Of a stretch of 64,000 bases of DNA, positions 15,876-24,786 are shown in pieces. Source of the DNA: an uncultured Ruminococcus sp. (GTDB taxonomy: Bacteria; Bacillota; Clostridia; Oscillospirales; Acutalibacteraceae); assembly GCA_902762615.1 (NCBI GenBank), contig CACWOX010000001.1, positions 1 through 64,000 of the forward strand. The letters run 5' to 3'. A model generated the notes under the pieces. That model was not told the DNA's origin and searched no databases. It saw only the letters and a program-made list of their open reading frames with translations. A program made the position numbers and the translations under genes. Positions within the stretch are counted from its first letter, which is position 1; each line of letters begins with the position of its first letter.

Positions 15876-17474
15876 TCAGTTTGGTATGACTGTCTGATAC
15901 ACGGTGTTTTTCTCCTTATTGTGCGCCTCAGAATTATCAACGGCACGAATCACCATATAATAGGTCTTGCCGCTTTCCAGACCGTTCACCTCCGCCTGAT
16001 AAGGCAGCGCGTCATACTGTCCCTGCTCGTAAGCCTCGGTGACCGAAGGCGTGAGTATCATTTTTTGCGAGTCTTTCAGCTCGGGATCCGCCGCGAAGTC
16101 AAACGGCTTATCCCTGTAGTACAGCACATAAGTGACTCCTGTCTTGTCAAGCGCGACATCCCAGAATACAATCGCGCCGCCTTTGGTGGGTTCGGCTGCG
16201 CATATTCCCACTCTCGGCTCCGGCTCATGCGGCGGCCAGACAGTAGAATTATTGTAAACACTGCTCCATATGGGATCGTCTTCATCTTCATCAATGCGGT
16301 TATTCATGACAAAATCGTTGATCATTGTCAGATTGCCGTCGGTAATGTAATGAGAAAATCCTGCCATATTCTCGGCTTCCTGAATGTCCGCGCGAAGATA
16401 AGCGAGTCCCTTTTTGGAGTCGCCGGCAAGGGTCTTCTTCAGATCGTATTTTTCGGGTCCCTCCGCATATCCCAGCGAAAGCACCGTGAAGCCGTCAGGA
16501 CGGCTGGATTCCACCGCCAGCTTGGGGACCTGATTGAATTTGTTGTCCGCAAAAAATCCCTCATTAAAAAGCTGTGCCGGACTGGAATCCAGCATATAGC
16601 TTTCATAAAAGAGAAAATCCGCACTTGCGCGGGGCGAATACCTGTAATGCTCCAGCAGGTGATTGTAGAAGAAAAGTCCTCGATTCTGGCAGATGAGCTT
16701 GTCGGGATAGTTCTTCTTGACGCGCTCCATAAAGTCCTTTGCCCCCGGAGCAGTCCATTCAAATCTTGTCTTGCCGGGGTCGTCGTCGGAGGTATAGCCG
16801 TTTGGCGCACAGGTATCCACCGTGTCGAGGAAAAGACCGTCGCAGCCGAGACCTCTGCCGTATTCGGTAGTGAGGATTTCCTTGATGCCCGGAACATTGT
16901 CCTCTCCGTCGAACCTCATATTGTCCAGCACGTCATACCAGTCAGGATCGCCTATATTGGTGTAGGCACAGGTAAAATAGGGGTTGAAATCGGGCTTGCC
17001 GTCGCGGTCGTTGTCATCGAGGTAATACGAAGCGTAGCCCGAACCTCCGGGCGATGTAGTGCCGTTGATATCAGCCGCAGCCAGTGAGGTTTCACCCTCC
17101 GCGCGTGCGTCAACCTTTGGACCGCTTCCGTCTCCGGTGAAGCGCTCGTCTGCCAGCATCTCTTCGGCAGTCTTTCCGGCGGTGCGAAGATCCTCGCCAA
17201 CCGCAATATACCCCAGCACCTTGGTGCCGGCGGATTGAATACTGCTCACCTGCTGGCGATTGAGATTTCCCTGTCTCGGGTGCAGAATAGCAATATCGTA
17301 TTTTTTCGCGTTATTAACCACCGCGTCGTCAACCTCGCCGTAGTAAATCATGTAGGTAGGTTTCTTGACAACGGGATAATTCAGTCCGTCGTCGGCGTCA
17401 TCATCTTTGCCGCAGGAGCTGAAAGCTGACAGCATCATCATCACCGCCAGAAGCATTGGTGTTATCTTTTTCAT
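15876..17474 (-). CDS. GH114-type endo-alpha-1,4-polygalactosaminidase-like lipoprotein
   Basis: A 532-residue secreted protein. A lipoprotein signal ends in the lipobox AFSSC. The barrel domain (about 35-400) matches the GH114 fold: YDIAILHPRQGN, VLGYIAVGED, then GCDGLFLDTVDT and LICQNRGLFFYN. The paired Asp in FLDTVD is the likely catalytic site. Residues 430-530 resemble an Fn3 module (GLESGKTYYMVIRAVD). GH114 enzymes cleave galactosamine-rich polysaccharides, as in biofilm matrix. The start is ATG 17474, with AGGTG nine bases upstream; the longer frame only adds Met codons. Its substrate here is inferred. Confidence 0.78.
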   Translation of the reverse strand: MKKITPMLLAVMMMLSAFSSCGKDDDADDGLNYPVVKKPTYMIYYGEVDDAVVNNAKKYDIAILHPRQGNLNRQQVSSIQSAGTKVLGYIAVGEDLRTAGKTAEEMLADERFTGDGSGPKVDARAEGETSLAAADINGTTSPGGSGYASYYLDDNDRDGKPDFNPYFTCAYTNIGDPDWYDVLDNMRFDGEDNVPGIKEILTTEYGRGLGCDGLFLDTVDTCAPNGYTSDDDPGKTRFEWTAPGAKDFMERVKKNYPDKLICQNRGLFFYNHLLEHYRYSPRASADFLFYESYMLDSSPAQLFNEGFFADNKFNQVPKLAVESSRPDGFTVLSLGYAEGPEKYDLKKTLAGDSKKGLAYLRADIQEAENMAGFSHYITDGNLTMINDFVMNNRIDEDEDDPIWSSVYNNSTVWPPHEPEPRVGICAAEPTKGGAIVFWDVALDKTGVTYVLYYRDKPFDFAADPELKDSQKMILTPSVTEAYEQGQYDALPYQAEVNGLESGKTYYMVIRAVDNSEAHNKEKNTVYQTVIPN

Positions 17475-17496
17475 TATCATCATCACCTGTTAAATC

Positions 17497-17562
17497 AAAA
17501 GCCCGAGCAATCGGTTTATTCTGTTAATGAATAACGAAACAACAGATCTGTCGGGCTTTTTT
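17497..17562 (-). terminator. Terminator of the ABC importer operon
   Basis: AAAAGCCCGA (17497-17506) pairs with TCGGGCTTTTTT (17551-17562). It lies between the ABC ATPase stop and the GH114 start on the minus strand. Confidence 0.7.
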
Positions 17563-17597
17563 ATATTGTAAGGGATATATCGAAAAAAAGGGTAAAA

Positions 17598-18395
17598 TCA
17601 GTTGGCAAGCAGCGCACGGTCGTTGGCAAATTCCGAGCCGCTGAGCTTTGCAAATTCCTCAAGAAGCTCCTCGACGGTGAGCTTTTTCTTTTCCTCTCCG
17701 CTCACATCGAGAATGATCTTTCCTTCGTTCATCATAATGAGACGGTTGCCGTGTGCGATGGCGTCGCGCATATTGTGCGTCACCATCAGCGCGGTCAGAT
17801 GATTCTCCTCAATAAATTTGTCCGAAAGCTCCAGAACATTCTTGGCTGTTTTGGGGTCGAGAGCCGCCGTGTGCTCGTCGAGCAGCAGGAGCTTTGGCTG
17901 ATTCATGACAGCCATAAGCAGTGTGACTGCCTGACGCTGACCGCCGGAAAGAAGACCTACCTTGGTAGTGAGGCGACTTTCCAAACCGAGATCGAGCTTT
18001 GCGAGCATTTCCTTGAATTCCTTGCGCTCCTTGCCGGAGATTGCCCATCTCAGACCGCGGAATTTGCCGCGGCGGTTGGCAATGGCGAGATTTTCCTCCA
18101 GCCACATATCGGATGCCGTGCCCATGCGGGGATCCTGAAAGACTCTGCCGATGTACTTCGCGCGTCTGTGCTCCGATAGCTTGGTCACGTTGACGCCGTC
18201 GATGGTGATGGTGCCGCTGTCCACGGGATAAACGCCGGCGATCATATTGAGCATGGTTGACTTTCCTGCGCCGTTGCCGCCGATGACGGTAACAAAATCG
18301 CCCTCGTTGAGTGTCAGGTCAATGCCGCAGAGCGCCTTTTTTTCATTGACCGAGCCGGGATTGAAGGTTTTATAGAGTCCCTTGACTTCAAGCAT
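17598..18395 (-). CDS. ABC transporter ATP-binding protein (TrpXYZ type)
   Basis: A 265-residue ATPase of a small-solute importer. Walker A is GGNGAGKST, the signature is LSGGQRQAV, Walker B with its Glu is LLLLDEHTAALDP, and the switch His is in VTHNMRDA. It overlaps the permease gene by 8 bases. With the permease and binding lipoprotein it forms a three-gene importer of the family often annotated as tryptophan/tyrosine or uncharacterised ABC_sub_bind systems. The substrate cannot be read with certainty. Confidence 0.92.
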   Translation of the reverse strand: MLEVKGLYKTFNPGSVNEKKALCGIDLTLNEGDFVTVIGGNGAGKSTMLNMIAGVYPVDSGTITIDGVNVTKLSEHRRAKYIGRVFQDPRMGTASDMWLEENLAIANRRGKFRGLRWAISGKERKEFKEMLAKLDLGLESRLTTKVGLLSGGQRQAVTLLMAVMNQPKLLLLDEHTAALDPKTAKNVLELSDKFIEENHLTALMVTHNMRDAIAHGNRLIMMNEGKIILDVSGEEKKKLTVEELLEEFAKLSGSEFANDRALLAN

Positions 18396-19308
18396 TTTCG
18401 ATTACCTCCTCTTTTTCGGAATAGGTCTTTTTGCCGAATTTCTGGGTAAGCTGACCCTTCCAGTAGGGAATACCGAGGAACAGACCGACGACAAGAGCGG
18501 TAAAGAGCTTGAGATCGTTTGCCTTCATGCCGAAGTTGAGCACAAGCGTGATGACAATGTAATAGACAATTCCGCCGATCACCGTAGCAAGCAGCCTGAG
18601 CGCGAAGTTGTGGAATATTTTACCCAGCAGAACTTCTCCGATAATGACAGCTGCCAATCCGATTACGATAGCGCCTCTGCCCATGTTGACGTCACAGAAG
18701 CCCTGGTACTGCGCGAGCATTGCGCCTGAAAAAGCGACGATGCCGTTGGAGAGCACAATGCCGATGATCTTGTTGTTGTCGGTATTGATGCCGTTTGCCT
18801 TTGCCATATTGATATTGCTGCCTGTGACGCGGAGAGAATGACCTCTCTCGGTGCCAAAGAACCAGTAAAGCACAGCAATCAGCACAACCGCAATCGCAGA
18901 GCAGATAATGAGCGACTGATTGATATTGCGCAGCGTGATGGGATACTGGTATTTCATGTAGGAAAGCGGCAGGTTTGCCATATCGTTCTGAATTCTCAGA
19001 TTGATGGAGTAAAGCCCGAGCTGTGTGAGAATACCTGCTAAAATAGCGGGAATGCCGAACTTAGTGTGAAAGATACCTGTTGCAAATCCGGCAATACAGC
19101 CCGCCAGAAAGGCACAGAACATGGCAAAATAGAGGTTCTGCTCTGCCGTGACCATCGAGACCAGCACCGCGCCGCCTGTGGCAAACGATCCGTCCACGCT
19201 CAGATCGGCTACGTCCAGTATTTTGAAGGTGAGGTACACGCCGATTGCCATGATACCCCAGATGATGCCCTGCGTGACAGCACCGGGCAAGGCGTTTAAG
19301 AATGGCAC
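18388..19308 (-). CDS. ABC transporter permease (TrpXYZ type)
   Basis: A 306-residue permease of the branched-chain amino-acid type (BPD_transp_2), with about eight hydrophobic segments. It contains the DLSVDGSFATGGA segment and the cytoplasmic loop GSNINMAKANGINTDNNK that docks the ATPase in this family. Start is GTG 19308, with AAAGGA about 12 bases upstream; an ATG nearby is out of frame. It follows the binding protein by about 135 bases with no obvious terminator. Confidence 0.9.
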   Translation of the reverse strand: MPFLNALPGAVTQGIIWGIMAIGVYLTFKILDVADLSVDGSFATGGAVLVSMVTAEQNLYFAMFCAFLAGCIAGFATGIFHTKFGIPAILAGILTQLGLYSINLRIQNDMANLPLSYMKYQYPITLRNINQSLIICSAIAVVLIAVLYWFFGTERGHSLRVTGSNINMAKANGINTDNNKIIGIVLSNGIVAFSGAMLAQYQGFCDVNMGRGAIVIGLAAVIIGEVLLGKIFHNFALRLLATVIGGIVYYIVITLVLNFGMKANDLKLFTALVVGLFLGIPYWKGQLTQKFGKKTYSEKEEVIENA

Positions 19309-19444
19309 GAAAAACCATCGTCCTTTCGTTTTGGAATGAGTTGATAAATACCAAAATCAGCGATAAGGCGTTATTGGAACACCCTACCGCAGATTTTAGA
19401 CAAAATTTTCTTATTAAACTGTGTTAATTCAACAATTGCACAAA

Positions 19445-20437
19445 TTACTCAGCGATTGCCTGATAGCTTTCTGGAACGGTGATTCCGAAAGCTTCACAGC
19501 GTGCGGCAACATACTCATAAACAGGCGCGTCGTCATACTGGATTTCCATTTCAGCGGGATCCTTGCCGTTGACAAGAATTTCGTATGCCATCAGACCGGT
19601 GTTGTAGCCGATTGTGGAATAGCTGATGGAAAGAGCGGCAATACCGCAGCCCTTGCAGATGCCTTCTTCGCCTGCGATGATCGGCTTCTTGGCGGGTTCG
19701 GCAATGCTGTTGATCAGCTCTGCGTTCTTGGCACACTGGTTATCGGTGGGAATGTAGAAAGCGTCCACCTCTTCGCATGCCTTGGTGACAACCTGAGCGA
19801 TGTCGTTGGAATCGGCAAAGCTGTATTCCGTAACAGTCAGACCTGCCTTCTCAAGCTCGGACTTGACAACATTGACCTGATACTTGGAGTTGGCTTCGTT
19901 GGAGCAGTAAATAATGCCGATTTTCTTTGCGTCGGGGAGAAGCTCTTTGAACATGGCTGCCTGCTTGTCGAGAGGAGCAAGGTCGGAAGTGCCGGACACA
20001 TTGATGCCTGTCTTGCCGTTAAAGCCGTCAATGCCGAGAGCAACGCCGTACTCGGTGATGGAAGTGGCAAGGATCGGAATGTCAGGCGTAGCTGAAACAG
20101 CAGCCTGAAGAGCAGGTGTGGCATTGGCCATGATGAGGTCAACGTTGGAAGAAACAAACTGCGTAACGATAGTGGTGCAGGTGGCGGAGTCGCCGGAAGC
20201 GTTCTGCTCGTCAAATGTCACCTTGTCGCCCAGCTTCTCGGTGAGAGCCTTCTTGAAGCCCTCAGTAGCGGCGTCCAGAGCGGGATGCTGCACGAGCTGG
20301 CAGATACCGACGGTGTAAGTGCCGTCTTCCTTCTTTTCGCCCGATCCGTTGGAATCGTTACAGCCTGTGACAGCCATGAGCGATGTGGCAATCAGTGCGC
20401 AGGAAAGCACTGCCGCCAGAATTCTTTTGAATTTCAT
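19445..20437 (-). CDS. ABC substrate-binding lipoprotein (TrpX/ABC_sub_bind family)
   Basis: A 330-residue lipoprotein with signal peptide and lipobox MAVTGC. The mature protein has the two-lobe ABC_sub_bind pattern: VGICQLVQHPALDAATEGF, LIMANATPALQAAV, KKIGIIYCSNEANS and AFYIPTDNQ. The family includes the tryptophan binding protein TrpX. AGGAGGTAG sits 7 bases before the start. It is the first gene of the operon, with a consensus promoter 60 bases upstream. Confidence 0.92.
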   Translation of the reverse strand: MKFKRILAAVLSCALIATSLMAVTGCNDSNGSGEKKEDGTYTVGICQLVQHPALDAATEGFKKALTEKLGDKVTFDEQNASGDSATCTTIVTQFVSSNVDLIMANATPALQAAVSATPDIPILATSITEYGVALGIDGFNGKTGINVSGTSDLAPLDKQAAMFKELLPDAKKIGIIYCSNEANSKYQVNVVKSELEKAGLTVTEYSFADSNDIAQVVTKACEEVDAFYIPTDNQCAKNAELINSIAEPAKKPIIAGEEGICKGCGIAALSISYSTIGYNTGLMAYEILVNGKDPAEMEIQYDDAPVYEYVAARCEAFGITVPESYQAIAE

Positions 20438-20495
20438 GTTTTTCTACCTCCTGAAAAATAATCCACGGGATTTTCCCTGTGAATTGCTGATAGTG

Positions 20496-20524
20496 AGTAT
20501 AGCACTTTAAAGCGCTGATGTCAA
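20496..20524 (-). promoter_or_regulatory. Promoter of the ABC operon with palindromic spacer
   Basis: On the minus strand TTGACA (20524-20519), 17 bases, TATACT (20501-20496). The spacer holds an imperfect palindrome, AGCACTTTAAAGCGCT (20501-20516), that could bind a repressor. Confidence 0.65.
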
Positions 20525-20645
20525 GATGTTTTTATTGATTTTGGTAAATAACTTCAAACAACAGCTTAAAATTGTTTTGCAGTTTGGTCATTAACCATAC
20601 AATTATGCAGAATACCGAAAGTTTTCAATAATTCCACTTATGCCA

Positions 20646-20673
20646 TTGACAATATATTTGATTGTGATATAAT
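20646..20673 (+). promoter_or_regulatory. Promoter of the VTC-DUF4956 pair
   Basis: TTGACA (20646-20651), 16 bases, TATAAT (20668-20673), with an extended TGA before the -10. Confidence 0.7.
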
Positions 20674-20769
20674 TATTTTTATAAACGCTTATCAAATTAT
20701 TCATACTGTCAAAAATTGACGTCCGTCATTATTGTAACCATACAACACTTAAAGGCAGGTGATCATTCA

Positions 20770-21525
20770 TTGCATTACAAAACACACAGTCTCAGACACG
20801 AGCTGAAATACAGCATTTCCTATGCCGATTACCTTGAGCTTCGCAGCCGCGCGATGTGCTTCATGAGACACGACGAACATGGCGACGACGGCAGGTATTT
20901 CATTCGCAGCCTTTACCTCGACGATATTTACATGGCTGATTACAATCAGAAAAACGAAGGTCGCAGCAGGCGAAGGAAATATCGCATAAGGATCTACGAT
21001 CTGAGCAGCGATATGATAAAATTCGAGATAAAGGACAAATTTGACAGCTATATCTCAAAAAAATCCTCTGTCATTACCCCGGAGCAGTTTGGCAGCATCA
21101 TAAAAGGCGACTTCGGATTTGTCGGGGACATGATGCTCCACGACCGCGAAACGGCAGAAAAAAATGAATTCCGGGCGCTGAGAATGGGCTACATCGACTG
21201 CGCCTGCAAGATTCTCCGTCCGCAGGTGATTGTGGATTACGACCGCGAGGTATTCATCTGTGACGAGGGAAATGTGCGCATGACCTTTGACATGAACCTC
21301 AGAGCCGGACAGGGAAGCGGAAATATATTCGACCCGCATCTGCCGACCGTTCCCGCTTACGATAACGGCAAGATGATACTGGAAGTCAAATATGACGATT
21401 ATCTGCCGAATTTCATACGCCGCATGCTGCGTTCCAAGAGGCTGCGTCTATGGCAGTCAGCCGAATCAAAATATTCCATGTGCTGTATAGCGCAATCCAA
21501 TTATTTAGGAAAGGTCGTTTATTAA
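20770..21525 (+). CDS. VTC domain (polyphosphate polymerase-like) protein
   Basis: A 251-residue cytoplasmic VTC domain. The tunnel-fold residues appear in order: RHELKYSIS at the N-terminus, YFIRSLYLDD, then RKYRIRIYD and IKFEIKDK, and the late VDYDREVF and MILEVKYDDYLP strands. The eukaryotic VTC4 domain makes polyphosphate from ATP; bacterial versions keep the charged tunnel but their product is mostly unknown. A TTG at 20770 is chosen as start because AGGTGATC lies 7 bases upstream; no ATG fits. It is followed after 3 bases by the DUF4956 gene. Confidence 0.88.
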   Translation: MHYKTHSLRHELKYSISYADYLELRSRAMCFMRHDEHGDDGRYFIRSLYLDDIYMADYNQKNEGRSRRRKYRIRIYDLSSDMIKFEIKDKFDSYISKKSSVITPEQFGSIIKGDFGFVGDMMLHDRETAEKNEFRALRMGYIDCACKILRPQVIVDYDREVFICDEGNVRMTFDMNLRAGQGSGNIFDPHLPTVPAYDNGKMILEVKYDDYLPNFIRRMLRSKRLRLWQSAESKYSMCCIAQSNYLGKVVY

Positions 21526-21528
21526 AAA

Positions 21529-22191
21529 ATGAATTTCAGTGACGTATTCAAAAACAAATTTTTAAGTCAGTTTGCCCTTACATCACCTATTGAGTATGTT
21601 TTAGCGCTGGTCTTTGCCATACTGGTGGGACTGATCATTTACTTCGTCTACAAAAAGACCTACAACGGCGTCGCCTACAGCCACAATTTCAACATGTCGC
21701 TCATACTGATGACGCTGATCACGACAATCATCATTTTCACCATCACAGCCAATCCGGTTCTTTCGCTCGGCATGGTGGGCGCCCTCTCGATTATCCGCTT
21801 CCGCACGGTGGTCAAGGATCCCGTGGACTTGATGTACCTCTTCTGGTCGATCTCCATGGGAATCATCATCGGCGCCAAGCAGTATATCTTCGCACTGATC
21901 TGCGTGGTAATTATCACGATTTTCTGTCTTATCATGTGCAAGCTGAGCGACAGCGAGAAGCTCTACTTGGTGATAGTGCGCTATGATGTTTCGGTCACCA
22001 AAGAAATTGACAAAGCCATTCAGGACGTCAGCGGAAAGATCCGCAACCGCACAGTCGGCAAATCCGGCGTTGAGACCATCATCGAAGTCAAGAGCAACGC
22101 CATCGACGATCATTTTGTCGAAAAAATCACCAGAATCGAGGGCGTGGAAAGCGCCGCTCTGGTCAATTACAACGGCGACTATGCCGAATAA
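21529..22191 (+). CDS. DUF4956 membrane protein
   Basis: A 220-residue protein with three or four transmembrane helices (about 22-42, 55-75, 78-95 and 105-135) and a soluble C-terminal domain of about 80 residues. The conserved LGMVGALSIIRFRTVVKDPVDL segment is the family hallmark. DUF4956 proteins are regularly paired with VTC-domain proteins in bacteria, sometimes with CotH kinases, and may form a membrane complex with them. The gap of only 3 bases supports a shared operon. Function is unknown. Confidence 0.88.
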   Translation: MNFSDVFKNKFLSQFALTSPIEYVLALVFAILVGLIIYFVYKKTYNGVAYSHNFNMSLILMTLITTIIIFTITANPVLSLGMVGALSIIRFRTVVKDPVDLMYLFWSISMGIIIGAKQYIFALICVVIITIFCLIMCKLSDSEKLYLVIVRYDVSVTKEIDKAIQDVSGKIRNRTVGKSGVETIIEVKSNAIDDHFVEKITRIEGVESAALVNYNGDYAE

Positions 22192-22214
22192 TTCTTTTCA
22201 AACGCACAAAAAAA

Positions 22215-22258
22215 CCGCACCGCATGTAATGCAAGTTACAAACGGTGCGGACTTTTTA
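22215..22258 (+). terminator. Terminator of the VTC-DUF4956 operon
   Basis: CCGCACCG (22215-22222) pairs with CGGTGCGG (22243-22250), followed by ACTTTTTATTT. Confidence 0.85.
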
Positions 22259-22279
22259 TTTACAAAATCAAAGAATTAA

Positions 22280-22585
22280 TCAGTCGGCAAAATTGAAATA
22301 GTCCTTGTTTTTCTCCTTGAAGATATCAAAGACCGCCTGCGCCACTTCATCACTGTCCACTGTGACGAAGTTTTCCTCTTCCTCATCGTCGGGCGTCGGC
22401 TCAACTTTAAGAATCACAACCTCATCGTCGTCCTCGTCGGTAGAGATAAGCACCACGTACTCGTCGCCCTTGTATTCCACTGAATCGAGATACTCAAAGG
22501 CAACCTCGTTGCCGTCTTCATCGCTGAGGTATACCAGATTTTCCATTTCCTCCTCGTCAAAGATATCCATATTCTCTTCGCTCAT
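22280..22585 (-). CDS. DUF1292 family protein
   Basis: A 101-residue, very acidic protein. It has the DUF1292 core: LSDEDGNEVAFEYLDSVEY, then the YVVL strand, VVILKVEP and a final acidic helix. Members such as Bacillus YrzB are small cytosolic proteins without known function. Start is ATG 22585 with AAGGAAGG nine bases upstream, so a longer frame to 22624 is probably not used. It lies downstream of alr on the same strand, about 110 bases away. Confidence 0.82.
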   Translation of the reverse strand: MSEENMDIFDEEEMENLVYLSDEDGNEVAFEYLDSVEYKGDEYVVLISTDEDDDEVVILKVEPTPDDEEEENFVTVDSDEVAQAVFDIFKEKNKDYFNFAD

Positions 22586-22698
22586 AGTAATAAACCTTCC
22601 TTCCGGCGTAAAAACGCCAAACATAATACGTTTTATTATTTTAAACGTATTTAATGAGAATATTCTAGCACATCGGCGGCGGTGTTGTCAATATGAAT

Positions 22699-23817
22699 TT
22701 AATACACCCTCGTGACGCGTCTGCTCAGACTGCACACAAATTCATAATTGAACGAAGCCGACGCATCGGCAGGCTCCTCTACAGGAATAAAGTTCTCCCC
22801 GTCACGCCCGAAGAGTGTGACAACGTCCTCTACCTGCACATTGTCAATGTGCGAGACGTCCACCATGATCTGATCCATGCAGACTCTTCCCAACACCGGC
22901 GCGAACTGTCCGTGAATGAGCACCCTGCCTTTATTGGAAAGCGCTCTGGGATAGCCGTCGGCATATCCGACGGACACTGTCGCTATCCGCATCGGCTCCT
23001 TGGTCACAAAGGTCGCGCCGTAGCTGACGCCGATTCCTGCCTCAGCAGTATGCACGTTCACCACATGGCTGCGGAAGCTCATGGCGGGTTTCAGGTCGAG
23101 CGCGGTCTTGTCAACCTCCTCCGAGGGGTACAGACCGTATGTAATGATACCGGAACGCACCATCTGGAAACGGTGGCTGTCAAATTCCATTATTCCGGCG
23201 CTGTTGCAGATGTGCTTGATTGGAATGACGACATTCCTTTCATCGAGCATATCGCACATGTGATCGTACCGCTCCATCTGCATGCGGCTGTATGACTTGT
23301 CGTACATATCCGCACATGAAAAATGAGTGAACATGCCTTCCAGTTCAAGGCTTTCAAGCCGGCTGATCCGCCTGATGTCGTCGGCGCTGCGTTCATTGAC
23401 CGCAAAGCCAATGCGGGACATTCCGGTGTCCAGCGCGACATGCGCCTTGGCTGTCTTGCCCTGTGCCTTTGCCGCCTTTGCAAGCTGCTCTGCCGTTTCA
23501 AATGAATAGACTGTCTGCGTAACGCCATACCTTACGACCTCGTCATAGCGGCTTGGCGATACATACGACAGTATGATGATCGGCAGCTGAATGCCGGCTT
23601 CACGCAGTTCAATGGCTTCATCCACAGTGGCAACCGCGAAGTATTCCACAGCGCTTTCGAGATAGCGCCCCACAGCGACCGCGCCGTGTCCGTAGGCATC
23701 AGCCTTTATAACAGCGCAGATCTTCACGTCGCTGCCGACATTTTTTCTGACCTCGGCGATATTGTGACCTATTGCCGCCAAATCAACCTCGGCATAGGCT
23801 CTCAGATATTTTTCCAA
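22699..23817 (-). CDS. alr: Alanine racemase
   Basis: A 372-residue PLP enzyme making D-alanine for peptidoglycan. Lys38 in AVIKADAYGHG forms the PLP aldimine. The second catalytic residue, Tyr, is in SVGYADGYPRALSN, and the GRVCMDQIMVD segment is conserved. Length is normal. The start is TTG (23817) with a weak AGAAGA site about 8 bases before it. It follows the lipid kinase gene by 39 bases and belongs to a minus-strand group with it and the AI-2E family transporter. Confidence 0.95.
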   Translation of the reverse strand: MEKYLRAYAEVDLAAIGHNIAEVRKNVGSDVKICAVIKADAYGHGAVAVGRYLESAVEYFAVATVDEAIELREAGIQLPIIILSYVSPSRYDEVVRYGVTQTVYSFETAEQLAKAAKAQGKTAKAHVALDTGMSRIGFAVNERSADDIRRISRLESLELEGMFTHFSCADMYDKSYSRMQMERYDHMCDMLDERNVVIPIKHICNSAGIMEFDSHRFQMVRSGIITYGLYPSEEVDKTALDLKPAMSFRSHVVNVHTAEAGIGVSYGATFVTKEPMRIATVSVGYADGYPRALSNKGRVLIHGQFAPVLGRVCMDQIMVDVSHIDNVQVEDVVTLFGRDGENFIPVEEPADASASFNYEFVCSLSRRVTRVY

Positions 23818-23856
23818 AGTTACATCTTCTTTGCTTGGTATTTTAAATATGTATCA

Positions 23857-24768
23857 TTATTGCCTGCCATCATTCACGATGAGCCTGAGCGCCTTGGGCT
23901 TGACCTCAAAGGTCACCTCGCTCAGCGTCAGGCATTCGCCGTCAATGTTGACAATGGCAGGCTTTGCCGACTCAATCTTCATCTTTTTGCCGCGCCTGAC
24001 GGTGAGCAGACCCTCGAATTTTTTGGACTCGGGATACCTGCCGCTCTTGTATTCGCCGAGCAGCCGCGCCATTTTCAGCTTGGAAACCCGCCTGATCATC
24101 ACGAAATCCAGCAGACCGTCCGAAGGGTCAGCCATTGGCGCTCCCTTGTAGCCGCCGCCGTAATACTGACCGCTTGCCGCAAGCGCAAACATGAAGTCGC
24201 CCTCGTAAACCTCATCGTCGTCAATCGTCACTTTCAAGGTATTATACACCTTGCCGAGCATGGAAATCAAGACCGCAAGGGTATAAGTTCCCGAACCCAG
24301 CAATTTTTTTGTCTTAGTCATGCGGTTGGTGCGGTCGCAGATTATCGCGTCAATGCCCATCGAACAGATATTCACCGAGTAAAAATGTCCGGTGTCTATC
24401 GCGTCGACATACCGCGAGGGTGCGGTGAGATAATGCTCGATATCCTCAAAGCCCTTCGCGCCGCCGAATGTCTTGACATAATCGTTGCCCGAACCGCAGG
24501 GAATGATCCCGAATTCCACATTATCCATGCCGATAATGCCGTTTGCCGCGCCGCATATGCCGCCGTCGCCGCCCAGAACGATGATTCTCACTTCATCGCC
24601 GACCTCTCCCTCACTTCGCGCAAAGTCGGTGAGGTCGGAGCCGGAACGCGTCAGCATGAATTGATAGGGCGCGCCGATTTTTTCACAGGTTGCCGCTATT
24701 GCGTCCTTGTATTTTTCAAAGCCGTTTTTTGCTCCGGCGTTTGGGTTTGCAATAAAAACATATCTCAC
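23857..24768 (-). CDS. Diacylglycerol/lipid kinase family protein
   Basis: A 303-residue member of the DagK/YegS family. The N-terminal domain has NPNAG, the nucleotide motif GGDGGICGAANG (Gly for the usual Thr) and IPCGSGNDYVKTFG. The C-terminal beta domain follows with ASGQYYGGGYKGAPMADPSDGLLD. Such kinases phosphorylate diacylglycerol or related lipids at the membrane. Start is GTG with AGGAGG seven bases upstream. It starts 18 bases after the transporter stop. Confidence 0.92.
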   Translation of the reverse strand: MRYVFIANPNAGAKNGFEKYKDAIAATCEKIGAPYQFMLTRSGSDLTDFARSEGEVGDEVRIIVLGGDGGICGAANGIIGMDNVEFGIIPCGSGNDYVKTFGGAKGFEDIEHYLTAPSRYVDAIDTGHFYSVNICSMGIDAIICDRTNRMTKTKKLLGSGTYTLAVLISMLGKVYNTLKVTIDDDEVYEGDFMFALAASGQYYGGGYKGAPMADPSDGLLDFVMIRRVSKLKMARLLGEYKSGRYPESKKFEGLLTVRRGKKMKIESAKPAIVNIDGECLTLSEVTFEVKPKALRLIVNDGRQ

Positions 24769-24786
24769 AGTATTGCCTCCTGACCA

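Larger units (their letters stand above)
20438..20769. other. Divergent promoter region, no gene seen
   Basis: It carries the leftward ABC promoter and the rightward VTC promoter. The ABC leader is about 50 bases, with a weak CACGGG/CCTGTG hairpin; it is too short for a T-box or trp leader. Confidence 0.6.
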
